Shown: positions 13,001 to 21,665, counted from the first letter of the stretch. The stretch: DNA of 45,893 bases from Branchiostoma floridae (GCF_000003815.2 NC_049982.1:27139205-27185097); one strand, 5' to 3'. The notes: a model not told the origin generated them from the sequence alone. Program-made: numbers and translations.

Positions 13001-14729
13001 TGCGCCTGGCGAGAAACGACATGTGGCAACCACAGGTAAATAGATATAGCCTCTACCAGGCTTCGTAGATCGGTGGTCTAATTGTAGAAATTGGACAAAT
13101 AGCACTAGGGGAGTCAGCCGGCCAGAACAATCATTACCTCCTACTCCGTAGGTCGCAAGATGTTCCCTAGCCGGCTGTACTCCTCTATTCGTTCCATTTC
13201 TATGGTTTTCCCAGCGACCTATGGAGTCTGGTAGAGACTAGAATAAATACACTGTTCCATTGAGTACTTTATATTTAACTCTAGGTACTGGCAAACTACT
13301 TGTTAGGTTGGATTTCTGTCCTACCTGCAAGTGAACAACAATTACTGATAGTGAATTCTATGTAATGGCTAATGCAAACTTTGCTGTCCAGGGCTGCAAC
13401 TGACCCCTCCCCGCTAGGGGGTGAGCCGATATTGAGAGGGCCGCTGTAAGCCAGATCAGGCTGATGATAGTGTATAAACATAGAGTAACTCGTGAAGCAT
13501 TTAAGTGAAACAGACAATGGAGATTAAAGTACGTTGCTATAGCAAGTCTATGATAGACACGTGCACCCGTCTATAAAAAATGCAAATATTTGACGGACAT
13601 TCAGACATAGCCTGGAATCCAGCCGTATCATAGGGCTAGATTCCAGGCTAATGCAACCACTCTCTTATTGGTCAAAGCGGTGATTGCCGTTCTCTCATTG
13701 GTTGAATTGCTAATTGTGTCAAAATCCTGCTATAATGCATTTGGATGTATTTCGTCCACCACGCCGCAGAATTCACGACACAAGTTATGAAATGCATGTA
13801 CAACTCACTAATAATTAGCACAGTTGTTTAGAATTTTATGTCCAAACTAACGTTACCAAAAAGGCTACTTTAAGGACCAAAATCAACCTGTTGTGTTTCA
13901 CTCCCGACACAGGAGGCCTTTACATCCGTTGGGGAAGGAACCGCTGTCCTGCGAGCGCTACTACTGTCTACAGTGGTAAGATGTTTATGCTTATCTTCAA
14001 GAATGAACGAATAACTCTTGAAGCCACTGTGATAAGTATAGAATACAACACGGTGTATTCCGTATCACCCGAGGTACCAGCCCGACCCAAGGGGGCTGGA
14101 AACTGAGCGAAAACAATATTGGTCATTATGTTCATAAAGGTAACATAATGAGGGGTTGGCGATTCGTCATGATTTTTCGGTATGTAGATAGCTTATCTAG
14201 CGTTATAGATAATTTGATTGAATAACGATGTGGACGTCTGTCCTCCCCAGGTGTTGCAGGCGGTACTTGGTACGCGCAGACCGGCGGTGGGACCAACTAC
14301 CTGTGTCTACCGAAGAACCCGCAGTGGGGAAAATACCAAGACGGGTTCCAAGGAGGCACGGCGTGGATGTACGGCGCTGAGTACCAGATTGAGGCCGACG
14401 TCCCGTTCGGAGACCGGTCCATGAACGACCAGAACGTGGTGTGTTCCGTCTGCCACACCGACCACAACAGCGTGCTGATGATCCCCGCCCGCAAAACCTG
14501 CCCCGCCGGCTGGTACCCCGAGTACGACGGGTACCTGATGGCAAACTACCGCTACCACGCCGGCTCCAAGGAGTTCGTCTGCATGGATAAGCAACCTCAA
14601 GCGGCACATAGTGGCCACACCAACCAGAACGGAGCGCTCTTCTACCCCACGGAAGCCTACTGTGGGTCCCTGCCGTGCCCTCCCTACGTGCAGGGGAGGG
14701 AGCTCACTTGCGTGGTCTGCGTCAAGTAA
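7080..14729 (+). CDS. Type II membrane short-chain collagen C4-like protein
   Basis: Six exons join in frame: 7080-7421, 11430-11550, 12286-12317, 12999-13035, 13913-13975 and 14251-14729 (357 residues). Exon 1 gives a cytoplasmic head of about 27 residues, one hydrophobic segment (about 28-50, rich in Val/Ala/Leu) and a charged heptad-like coiled coil (about 55-112). Exon 2 holds KRQKRS (137-142), a furin-type cleavage site. Exons 3 and 4 are only 32 and 37 bases and hold three Gly-X-Y triplets (GSQ GAP GEK). Exons 5 and 6 encode the Cys-rich globular domain seen in sponge short-chain collagen C4 and many amphioxus proteins: LYIRWGRNRCP, VYSGVAGGTWY, NYLCLP, YGAEYQ, CSVCH, MIPARKTCP, CGSLPCPPY. 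By family this is likely an extracellular matrix or surface protein; the membrane anchor and shedding are inferred. The start is the first ATG of the open exon. Extra collagen-coding microexons could have been missed. Confidence 0.85.
7685..7866. repeat. Minisatellite of GTCCCC...AAAAAG units
   Basis: Imperfect tandem units of about 17-20 bases alternate between a form like GTCCCCCATGAAAAAGT and a form like GTCCCCCCGTGCAGAAAT, about nine in all. It lies in intron 1 of the collagen-like gene. Open frames through it are low-complexity artefacts. Confidence 0.8.
8004..8306 (+). repeat. Left part of the GGTCTCATT TIR element, truncated copy
   Basis: Starts GGTCTCATTGATGTATTATTCCGAG and matches 15966-16250 through conserved blocks (AATAAACGGCTG, GTGTTTTTAGCG, GAAGAAATTAGCAG, GAGGTACACAGTCCT, GTAGTTTGTAATTG). 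The right terminal repeat seen in the second copy is missing, so this copy is broken off or interrupted near 8306. Confidence 0.75.
8319..8822 (+). repeat. Dispersed repeat with internal units
   Basis: The block GAGATATCAAAC, then GCAAGCTGCTAGGGGG-like sequence, then CCTACCCAC and ATATCA appears at about 8319-8430 and again at about 8619-8735. A partial third AGCAAGCCGCTAGG sits near 8530. The element ends GAAAATATAACCTTCTTGGCGAAGG. No coding capacity is seen, and I do not recognise the family. Confidence 0.55.
8838..8873. repeat. CA/CG-rich microsatellite
   Basis: A run of CACACA, ACGCACGTG and CACACAC directly abuts the left end of the second 590-bp repeat. Purely low-complexity sequence. 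Confidence 0.7.
8874..9453 (+). repeat. 590-bp direct repeat, copy 2 (in intron 1)
   Basis: Second copy of the block at 6435-7025, same strand, 2.44 kb away, lacking a short GC-rich stretch near 9085 that copy 1 has. The 11-bp inverted repeat is kept at 9241-9251 and 9274-9284. After its last shared bases the sequence passes directly into a reverse-transcriptase fragment, where copy 1 passes into the collagen-like gene's start. Confidence 0.85.
9455..10590 (+). mobile_element. 5'-truncated, frame-broken LINE reverse transcriptase (CR1/L2-like)
   Basis: Three frames carry successive parts of one reverse transcriptase. About 9476-9832 has SNRQPRVK, CGVPQGTKLGPLVF and the catalytic KYVDDVSL box. 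About 9795-10064 has EFAKILGVIIQANLKWD, SKGSRRLYLLRVLKRHG and FCGFIRPILD. About 10060-10378 has the NVQKRACRIILG-type motif and the CRTARYRKNILPYLVDLLN end. At least two frameshifts separate them, so it is dead. The 5' part of the polymerase and the endonuclease are missing. The 3' part runs through an AT-rich UTR to AATAAACC and a TATA-rich tail near 10590. It lies in intron 1 of the collagen-like gene, same strand. Confidence 0.88.
10665..10762. repeat. Short tandem repeat of T-run plus GCTAGGCCCTCCCCC
   Basis: Three consecutive units of about 35-38 bases, each a run of T followed by GCTAGGCCCTCCCCC with small changes. It follows the LINE tail within intron 1 of the collagen-like gene. Confidence 0.8.
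11161..11185. repeat. ATGCAAATGAGG palindrome
   Basis: ATGCAAATGAGG and CCTCATTTGCAT flank a single A, so either strand reads almost the same. The arms begin with the ATGCAAAT octamer, the POU-factor consensus. Related copies are at 11279-11303, 18517-18541 and 18616-18639, suggesting a dispersed element rather than a lone site. Confidence 0.6.
11279..11303. repeat. ATGCAAAT palindrome, second copy
   Basis: Same arms as the palindrome 118 bases upstream, with one arm mismatch (CCTTATTTGCAT). Flanking sequence is also partly alike (AATTATGA / AATTCATGA). Confidence 0.6.
12318..12998. other. Intron 3 of the collagen-like gene
   Basis: Noncoding, with a short GGCCAGGTAG-type direct repeat near 12790-12822. 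I looked for Gly-X-Y microexons and saw none I could support. Confidence 0.5.
13047..13240. mobile_element. Foldback/MITE element, copy 1
   Basis: The ends are inverted copies: TAGCCTCTACCAGGC on the left and GTCTGGTAGAGACTA on the right, with further inner pairing (GTAGAAATTGGACAAAT against an ATTTCTA-type right arm; CAGCCGGCC against AGCCGGCTG). The same sequence forms the core of the larger palindrome at 15333-15629. It starts only 11 bases after the donor of the 37-base exon 4. No target duplication could be read with certainty. Confidence 0.75.
13608..13650. repeat. Compact inverted repeat TAGCCTGGAATCCAG
   Basis: TAGCCTGGAATCCAGCC (13608-13624) faces GGCTAGATTCCAGGCTA (13634-13650) across a nine-base loop with a few mismatches. 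It lies in intron 4 of the collagen-like gene. It may be a minimal foldback element. Confidence 0.6.
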
Positions 14730-14777
14730 AACCGAGTCTAAAAAGCTTTCGTTTCACTGCATGTTTTCCTTTGACCT

Positions 14778-15326
14778 CCTTCACACGAGAAGCGGAATCA
14801 GCAGGAATGCCGTCAGAATGGCTATTCTTTGTATATTCATGGGTATTCGTATAGTGCATTCTAGAAATTCTCACTGCATGCGTTCCAGATATTTCTGCCC
14901 ATTCTTGGCCATGGGGCCGTCCCGAATGTTTTTGTCATGCTCAAAAGTTTCGAGGTGCATTTGAAGTGGAGACATATCGAACATTCAAAGTGTATTCTAA
15001 CTGCTGCATGACAGTATTCTACGGCATTCCAACATTATTCGAAACATTCTGATCTCATTCGATGGAGAACCGAAACGGCAAGCAAGCCAATTCAAATCCT
15101 GCCAGAATGTGGCCAAAAGAATATCTGGAATGCACTTAGAATGTCTAGAATGCACTACAAATACCCAGGAATAGAATAGTTATTCTGACGGCATTTCGGC
15201 TCATTCCTTCTCATGTGAAGGGGATATAAGGTCCGTTTGGAATTCCCACCCGAATGTGGCGCAAATTTTTCATTCAAGGTGGTTCTGCTTGATTCCTGCT
15301 AGTTCGGGTTCAGTGTGAAGGCCCTA
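14778..15326. mobile_element. Composite CCTTCACACGAG inverted-repeat element
   Basis: Bases 14778-14866 and about 15140-15221 are long inverted copies (CCTTCACACGAG ... CTCATGTGAAGG, with ATGCCGTCAGAAT and GTGCATTCTAGA inside), so 14778-15221 is a complete foldback unit. It is followed to 15326 by another right end (TGGTTCTGCTTGATTCCTGC ... GTGTGAAGGCCC) matching the end of the copy at 16539-16934, so two related copies appear fused. It starts 49 bases after the collagen-like gene's stop codon and may lie in its 3' UTR. Confidence 0.75.
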
Positions 15327-15332
15327 TAGCCT

Positions 15333-15629
15333 GGTTCACAAGTGCGTATATATTCAAGTTTGCATGAGGTCCGTATATAATTCTTAGCCTCTACCAGTCT
15401 CCACATGTCGCTGGAAAATAGTAGAAATTGGACAAATATAAACACATAACATGGCAGAGGAGTTAGCTGGCCGAGGTGTGTGGTTTGCGACCAGCTAACT
15501 TCGCTGGCATGTTATCTGGCTGTATTTGTCCAATTTCTATTATTTTTCTGGTAACCTGAGGTGCCTGACAGAGGCTAAGACTTCCATACGGACCTCAAAC
15601 GGACTTGAATATATACGCACGTGTGAACC
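15333..15629. mobile_element. Long palindromic (foldback) element
   Basis: Outer arms GGTTCACAAGTGCGTATATA (from 15333) and TATATACGCACGTGTGAACC (to 15629) pair, and pairing continues inward through TTCAAGT, GAGGTCCGTAT and then the TAGCCTCTACCAG-type core (15385-15577) shared with 13047-13240. Each arm is about 140 bases. The core may have been an insertion into an older element, or the short copy may be a derivative. No coding capacity. Confidence 0.8.
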
Positions 15630-15961
15630 CACCTTATCACACTAGAGGCTGCGACCGCTCTGCAACCACTGAGCGACCAAAGATTTCACAAATCGCTCAA
15701 CGAATTTCACAAAGAACGATTTTTTTCTTCACTTTTTGGTGTGTTCTGTTGTCTTTCAAGTCATATTTTACATATGACATCATATTCCAATATACATGTA
15801 TGTAAAATCAAGGGGCACATGAATCCAATTTTGGTCGCTGAACGGTTGCTCAACGATCGCCGTCTAGAGGAAAGGGCGCCTCAGTTTCCATAACGATAAC
15901 TGTTCATCAATATTTGAAACAGCATACCAATACCCATCACCACATTACATTCACAAAACCG

Positions 15962-16435
15962 TTAAGGTCTCATTCATGCATTACTCCGAGTGGGCTAAAA
16001 TAGATCCGACCCCAAAAAATAAACGGCTGTACGGACGTGTGTTTTTAGCGGTGAGAAATTCCCCTTAAGTCAGTCCAACTGATCTCAAACGTTAGGTGAA
16101 AGTTTGCTTGTAACTGAAGAAATTAGCAGTTTGGCAACCGCGCGCAATGTCGGAGGTACACAGTCCTAGGTTCTGAGTGGTGCGGTTGCACACGAACAGC
16201 GAAAAAGTGCCTCTTTCGGGGAGTGACAAAGTGTAGTTTGTAATTGCTATAAACAAAGAACGTATGTTTATTGGTCATTGGCAATTTTTTCTCACGATCT
16301 GGGGAAAAAAGTGTACTCAATAAAGAATTAATAATATGGGGAGGTTTCCTGTAGCTTCATCATGAACGCGCATGTAAAACACGTATTATATCATAGAAGT
16401 CTATGGGAAGAAAAAACGCATCAATGAGACCTTAA
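15962..16435. mobile_element. TTAA-flanked TIR element (piggyBac-type target site)
   Basis: TTAA at 15962-15965 is followed by GGTCTCATTCATGCATT; the right end is the inverse (AACGCATCAATGAGACC) followed by TTAA at 16432-16435. A TTAA duplication is the hallmark of piggyBac-type insertion, though the terminal bases differ from the usual CCC start, so the superfamily is uncertain. The interior has no long frame. A broken copy is at 8004-8306. Confidence 0.75.
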
Positions 16436-16538
16436 GCGAATCTAAAAAAGGAAAAGAATCATGTGAAACGAAAGCCTTACTTGAAATTTCTTTCTATAGC
16501 CCTTTGTTTAGCTTTAGTTCCTTTACGCGATGCTTTAA

Positions 16539-16934
16539 GGCCCCTTCACACGAGAGCAAGAATGAGCCGGAATGCCGTCAGAATGAAAATTATTTTCTAT
16601 TCCTGGGGATTCGTAGTGCATTCTAGAAATTCTAACTGCATTCCAGATATTTGTGCCCATTCTTTTGGCTGGTTCGAAAGTTTTTGACATGTTAAAAACT
16701 TTCAGGGTGCATTTGAAGTGAAAAAATTTCTAACGACATTCAATGTGTATTCTAAATGTATTCTAACTATTCTAACTGCAGTATGACTGCATTCTACGGC
16801 ATTCCAACATTATTCGAAACATTCTTATCTCCTTTCGATAACAAGCCACCTGAATGTGGCACGAATTTTGCAAATACTTCATTCCGGCTGGTTCTGCTTG
16901 ATTCCTGCTAATTCGGTTTCAATGTGAAGGCCCT
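16539..16934. mobile_element. GGCCCCTTCACAC element, second copy
   Basis: The left end GGCCCCTTCACACGAG and right end ATGTGAAGGCCC are inverted. The interior shares blocks with 14778-15326 in the same order (ATGCCGTCAGAATG, GTGCATTCTAGAAATTCT, ATTCTACGGCATTCCAACAT, TGGTTCTGCTTGATTCCTGC). It is repeatedly rich in ATTCT/GAATG words. Confidence 0.75.
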
Positions 16935-17019
16935 ATAACTTTGACAAGTCGAACGCCGCCTACATGTCACACGAAGTTTAATCGGTGTATTAAGGGATAG
17001 AGGGATTCAGTTTTATTAG

Positions 17020-17400
17020 TTTCTTATATTACATGATAACTTTATTGCGCAACAATTGTACAAGGTACAAAGTATGGCATCTACTAATACATAACTACAG
17101 TTCTATAAGGCTAATCTAAGTAATACAAGGGTGCATAGTATGGGATGAAAATGGTATTTTACAATCATTGGAGGGATTTCTAGCGTCCAGACATTCTTTA
17201 ATATAGTTTCCTATGTATACCATACAGGGGTTGTCACATGTCATAATGTATTCAAATTTACTATCTAAGTCCATTGAGGTAAATCCCGGTATGTAAGTTC
17301 GCAAGTTAAAGCTTTTATAACCGTCTCGAAAGAAGAGTATTTTAGTTATTGCTGTTCTCTATAAAACTACTTGTTCTTTGCAAAGGTGTAGAATTCCTGT
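17020..17400 (-). mobile_element. LINE 3' end fragment, reverse orientation
   Basis: The minus strand carries a short frame (17304-17116) with FTSMDLDSKFEYIMTCDNP and YIGNYIKECLDARN, a pattern like the extreme C-terminus of LINE polyproteins. It is followed by a 3' UTR with an AATAAA (plus-strand TTTATT at 17041-17046) in the context TTGTTGCGCAATAAAGTTA, resembling LINE tails. Everything upstream of the last ~60 residues is lost. Confidence 0.55.
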
Positions 17401-17496
17401 TGATGATTTTGGTGACTTCAAATAAAATTTGGCATTAAGGTTAACAACGTGTCAGAGTTTTGCTTCATTAAAAGGGAATATACAGCCGGTATTACA

Positions 17497-18063
17497 TACA
17501 GTCAAACCTGTAATTAGCGGCCACCTTTCCATAACAACCACCTGGCCATTGCGGCCACTTTTTGTCGGTCCCTTGGATTTTTCCCATTGACCTAAGCATT
17601 AAGAAATAGTCTATAGCGGCCACCTGTCCGACGCGGCCACGGCCACACGATTTCCAATGTCGTAGATACAGATACACTGCCTATTGCGACCATACAGGGG
17701 CCGTAGGTCAACCATTTGTTTGATATTGTAGTTTGCCAGAGGATTTGGAGTTCCCGACAGAATCATTTTGCCAGTAGCGGAAGATACGCGTACTTGAACG
17801 TTATATAGCGCAAGTCGTTTGTCGGCGAATTTACCAACATTTCGCATGACAATAATCAATATCAATCAGTAGATTGGACTTTGATAGGGTCTGTTGAATT
17901 TTGAGACAATGTTACTGGGTGAGAAAGATTAGTGAGTACTGAAATCATGTGTAACTTATTGCCCGTGGTCAATTGATCAGCATTTTCTCATAGTGGCCAC
18001 CTGTCTATAGTGACCATATTTCTCCAGTCCCTTGATTGGCCGATATAGACAGGCTTGATTGTA
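17497..18063. mobile_element. TA-flanked TIR element (Tc1/mariner-like MITE)
   Basis: TA at 17497-17498 precedes CAGTCAAACCTG, and CAGGCTTGATTG precedes TA at 18062-18063; the termini are inverted with two mismatches in twelve. Just inside both ends, GGCCACCT-type words are repeated (GCGGCCACCT, GTGGCCACCTGTC). A TA duplication fits the Tc1/mariner group. No transposase frame is present. Confidence 0.7.
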
Positions 18064-18267
18064 TTCCATGGTTAAGCACCACTGTGCCATGTAACCATTG
18101 ACAGAAGGTAACTTTTGTGCCGTTGAATCTTAGCTTGAAAGTTCGCTCAAAAATCAAAACATGGCTTGAGCACTGACGTCTTGATATCGGCGTTGCCTGG
18201 GATGTCTGAAACAATTGATTTTTTTAGACTAGCCTAGCCTCCTTCACCGGCGTCTCTAGGGCCTTGG

Positions 18268-18327
18268 CGAAATGAAATTTTTTTTTGGGTTAGGTGTGTG
18301 TGTGTTTTTGTGGGGGGGGGGGGGGGG
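18268..18327. repeat. Low-complexity T/G tract
   Basis: A run of T, then GTGTGTGTG, then a run of about 17 G. No feature beyond base composition. Confidence 0.7.
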
Positions 18328-18516
18328 GTGAACGTCGATTCGCGATTTTTATCCGGGAATACGACGGCAAAGGAAAATATGTCGGGAAAGGAAAAAAACG
18401 CCGGGAGAGGAATCTAAACGGCCTGTACCGGCCCTAGGGACAAATCGACGCATTTTTGCCATCATTTTAGGTATGCAGGTAGCTTAGGCTAACATGTTCA
18501 TAATTATATACATGTT

Positions 18517-18639
18517 ATGCAAATGAGGACTTGACTTGCATAATTAACGAGGGAATTGTATAATCACATTTCAATAATGCAACACATGTAAATAGATGTA
18601 ACACAGATACCAAATATGCAAATGTGAACTAATTTGCAT
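18517..18639. repeat. Pair of ATGCAAAT-based inverted repeats
   Basis: ATGCAAATGAGGACTTGACTTGCAT at 18517-18541 is abridged here as arms ATGCAAAT and ATTTGCAT-like; a second pair occupies 18616-18639. Both are weaker versions of the palindromes in intron 1 of the collagen-like gene. Confidence 0.5.
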
Positions 18640-18844
18640 AATATATGCAAAAATTGCAAAATCGCTTAATGGGAATCTGATACTTGTGACATGTGCACGT
18701 TAGTCACATGTGCACGTCAATGATAACCATCACCATGAAAAAATTATGTAAATGTGCAAGTCACGTCGATGAAGGTTAGACGATAAATGTGTAAGTCATT
18801 TGCATAAAATTTACAAAAGCTCTGAATATTTCATGGATGTATGA

Positions 18845-19155
18845 CAGGGCTCGAAATACCACCTGCATATGCAGGTAAAATTGGAGCTGTGCAGGTATTT
18901 CCGGTGTCTACCTGCACTGGTCCATGTACTGGGTTTTATACATCAATGTAGGTGTATATGGATTGTTATTAGCTGCATTGACTGTTACCGCCTACAGAGT
19001 ATAAAAGAAAAAACAGCAATGGTTCCTGAACGATTTTAGTATGATCCTTACTTCCTAAATTTAGAGTGGTGTAGGTAAAATTTGCCTGGTGCAGGTAATT
19101 TTCAATGTTACCTGCACCAGTGCAGGTATGCAGAAAAAAACTATTTCGAGTCCTG
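18845..19155. mobile_element. CAGGGCTCGAAATA TIR element
   Basis: The left end CAGGGCTCGAAATA and right end TATTTCGAGTCCTG are inverted with one mismatch in fourteen. TATGA occurs immediately on both outer sides, a candidate 5-bp target duplication. The interior carries several GTGCAGGTA/TACCTGCAC words. A truncated copy in the opposite orientation is at 44217-44372, and a lone left end is near 38672. Confidence 0.78.
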
Positions 19156-19690
19156 TATGAGGCAAACTGTGCGCCATTGTGATATTATCTCCCCCTTTTA
19201 TACCCTTGCCCTCATTAGCATACGTGCTCCTTTGCATAACTCCTCTGATGATCATCCAAAATTGAGTTAATTGACCAACTGTCTGTGCCGCACAGGGGCA
19301 GGTGTATCGCTGTGAATAGTACCCAACCTGCTAACAGTGTCCAATTGCTCTGGTGCCATTTTGTTGTAATTTGATGCTGTTGGCCGGTTGGATACTGTTC
19401 TGACTCCTGGGTACTGTCTTACCACCAATGCATGTAGATCTACTTGGAGATAAGGCTTTCCTTATGGTAGTCTGTGAGGCAACGTATATAGCTTTTCTGA
19501 ACAGAACAAAATTTGAGTTTTAACACAAGGAAAAAGCTTGTGCTTTCATTGGTTGTTTTTTTTTACACCCGAACAAGGTATGGCAAGTCAAATCACGCAA
19601 ATACCTCAATCTTAAATTTTTAAATACGACTTTGATAATAAGACAAATTGCATGAAAATATGGACTTGTTGCAAAACAACAGAGCACGAC
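19156..19690. other. Spacer between the element cluster and CSNK1A1 3' end
   Basis: No open frame of note, no RNA gene and no clear repeat ends. It separates the transposon-rich tract from the probable end of the minus-strand kinase transcript. Confidence 0.45.
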
Positions 19691-20830
19691 ACATTGAAAA
19701 TTTTATACATTTTAATTTATGTATCACTGCAAGATTCACAAATGAAAAAAGGGAAGATCTACATGGAGAATGAAAAGGCATTGGGGAGAAAAGGGAACAA
19801 CAGCTCTTGTTCTTAAGTTACTCCTAATGTGTACGAACTTTTACCACTAAGTTTACCATATTACCATGTAGTACAAAAAAGGACAGTCTATATTTCCCTT
19901 TCCCAAGAAAAGGCTCTCTCTTCTCTCTACCTTACAACTTTGCCTGCATGATTTTTAACTGAAAACAAAAGGATCCTTTGTGCTAAGAGAAGAAACTTTC
20001 CCGTGCAGAACTAGTCGTAAGGACTTGCTATCATCATTATTCGGTGCATGTGTGTATATAAGAACAGTGGATTGAAATGGCTTTCTCATTGACTGAAGAG
20101 CTGTCTCAAAAAATACATCTACAAGGATTGGGTCTGGAAATTTCACAACTAGTGCTTATTGTACAGCCTCACTGTACAACATGGGACTAACAACAGACAA
20201 CATACACAATCACATACAGCAATACTTGAGGCAACAAAATGTCCTTAATTATCATATATGCAAAGTGGGTGACCCATCCGGGCGGTGATTCGTTGTTGGC
20301 TAGGACGGACGGACGCGGCCTCCTGGTACCATTTTTCACTTATTTGTTTATTAAAGTACTCCCAACACCATCCTCCGCAGGGTTTAAAACATATACATAC
20401 TTTGCTGACAGTAGTATCAGAAAAATAACAAGGCTTATACATATTTACAGTTGTCTACTTATTAAGCGCCGACATCCGTCCGTCCTAGTCAGTACAGCAA
20501 ATCACCGCCAGGGGGCCACGTTGAGTTTCGCATGTCAGTAAGTAGGTTTTCCATTTATACAAGTCAAGAGTTTATAACAACAGTGTTTTTTTCTTTAAGT
20601 ATTCTTGTGTAGCCAAGGTGTCTTCTCTCTCTCTCTCTGTCGTGTTTTCTTCCTTCAGTCCCAGATAGGTTTTTTTTTTTCATGGAACACTGCAATAATG
20701 TCTCTACTACTCTCCTGCACACACGGGGAAACCAAGTCTACATCTCTCAGTCTCCCCCTAGTCGAAACAACCATCTTCATTCACATCAGGAATCATGTGT
20801 TTTTTCCTCACTCCTGCACTGAATGTCACC
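19691..20830 (-). other. Probable CSNK1A1 3' untranslated region
   Basis: This continues the last coding exon on the minus strand with no further splice need. It contains two candidate minus-strand polyadenylation hexamers: AATAAA (plus TTTATT, 20347-20352) and ATTAAA (plus TTTAAT, 19711-19716). A long inverted repeat (20281-20313 with 20473-20509) surrounds the first. The true end cannot be fixed from sequence alone. Confidence 0.5.
20281..20509 (-). repeat. Inverted repeat in the CSNK1A1 3' UTR
   Basis: GGCGGTGATT, TTGTTGG and CTAGGACGGACGGA (20281-20313) are inverted at 20473-20509 (TCCGTCCGTCCTAG, AATCACCGCC). The arms are about 33-37 bases and the loop about 160 bases. An AATAAA for the minus strand lies in the loop. 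It may be an old inverted-repeat transposon or a structured UTR element. Confidence 0.65.
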
Positions 20831-21665
20831 TCAGCGTCCTGTAGGAAAGGGAGAGAAAAAAAGGAAATTTTTGGGCTACAAAGCATAATGTCTGAATTAT
20901 ACAATTCAGGCTAACTTGTGAAGTGATAAGGAAACTCACTCACTCAGTATCCGGTTTAACTTCTGTTGTTCCCCATCCCATGGGGGTTAGACGTCATTTA
21001 TAAGTCTACACATCAGAGAAAATACATCATTTATAAGTCTATGTAACAGTGCTGCATTCATATGGTGTTGCTTTTAGCAAAAATTGATGGCATATAGAGC
21101 ATTTTCATGTGATGCCATGGTCCAACATGGACGGAAGTGGATGTAGATTTTACGCATTTCAATAAATCATAGTTCAAGCCATTGGAGACAAGACTTATGT
21201 CTCCACAAGCTTAAAAATGTTCCGGTCATTACGGGCAGGGATTTGGCTTTAGCCAGTTGTCTTAGGTAAAATGCAATATTTCCAAGCTGTTCAAAGCTAC
21301 ATAATTATGCAACTACATTTCTGTCTGATTTCAGGTCCTTTTCCAATATTGTCTGGAAAATATCCTCAAATAAAATATGCACCCACAGAAAGACTTGTGA
21401 CAACTTTTTGATTTTGAAAAGTCTGAAAAGGATGTACAACAATAAAGACAGAATGGCAAAGTTGTTCCGTTTACTTTTGATCTTGCTCTCAATGTGTATT
21501 TGTGGAACTTTGGAAAGGACATCTTTTGGTTTTGACAATATTTTGTGTACTGAAAAGGATGTACACTAATAAAGACAGTATGGTTAAGTTCTTCCACATT
21601 TGATTTACCTTTACTTTTGGTCTTGCTTTTGGTGTGTTTGGTGGGTGTGGGTGCAAAGATTTACC
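20758..21665 (-). other. CSNK1A1: Alternative CSNK1A1 3' coding end from the second donor
   Basis: If splicing uses the downstream donor (exon end 21609, not 21665), exon 8 gains 56 bases and the last exon is read in another frame. It then stays open from 20838 to a TAG at 20758-20760, adding [19 protein letters not shown] and then 26 residues (starting DAEVTFSAG, ending EDGCFD). The product would be 378 residues. Both donors have the same AAAG/GTAAAT context. Use of either is not shown by sequence. Confidence 0.45.

Noticed and set aside
14203-14618. Minus-strand open frames rich in Arg/Gly opposite the last exon of the collagen-like gene
   Set aside because: They are shadows of a GC-rich coding exon whose plus frame has clear family motifs.
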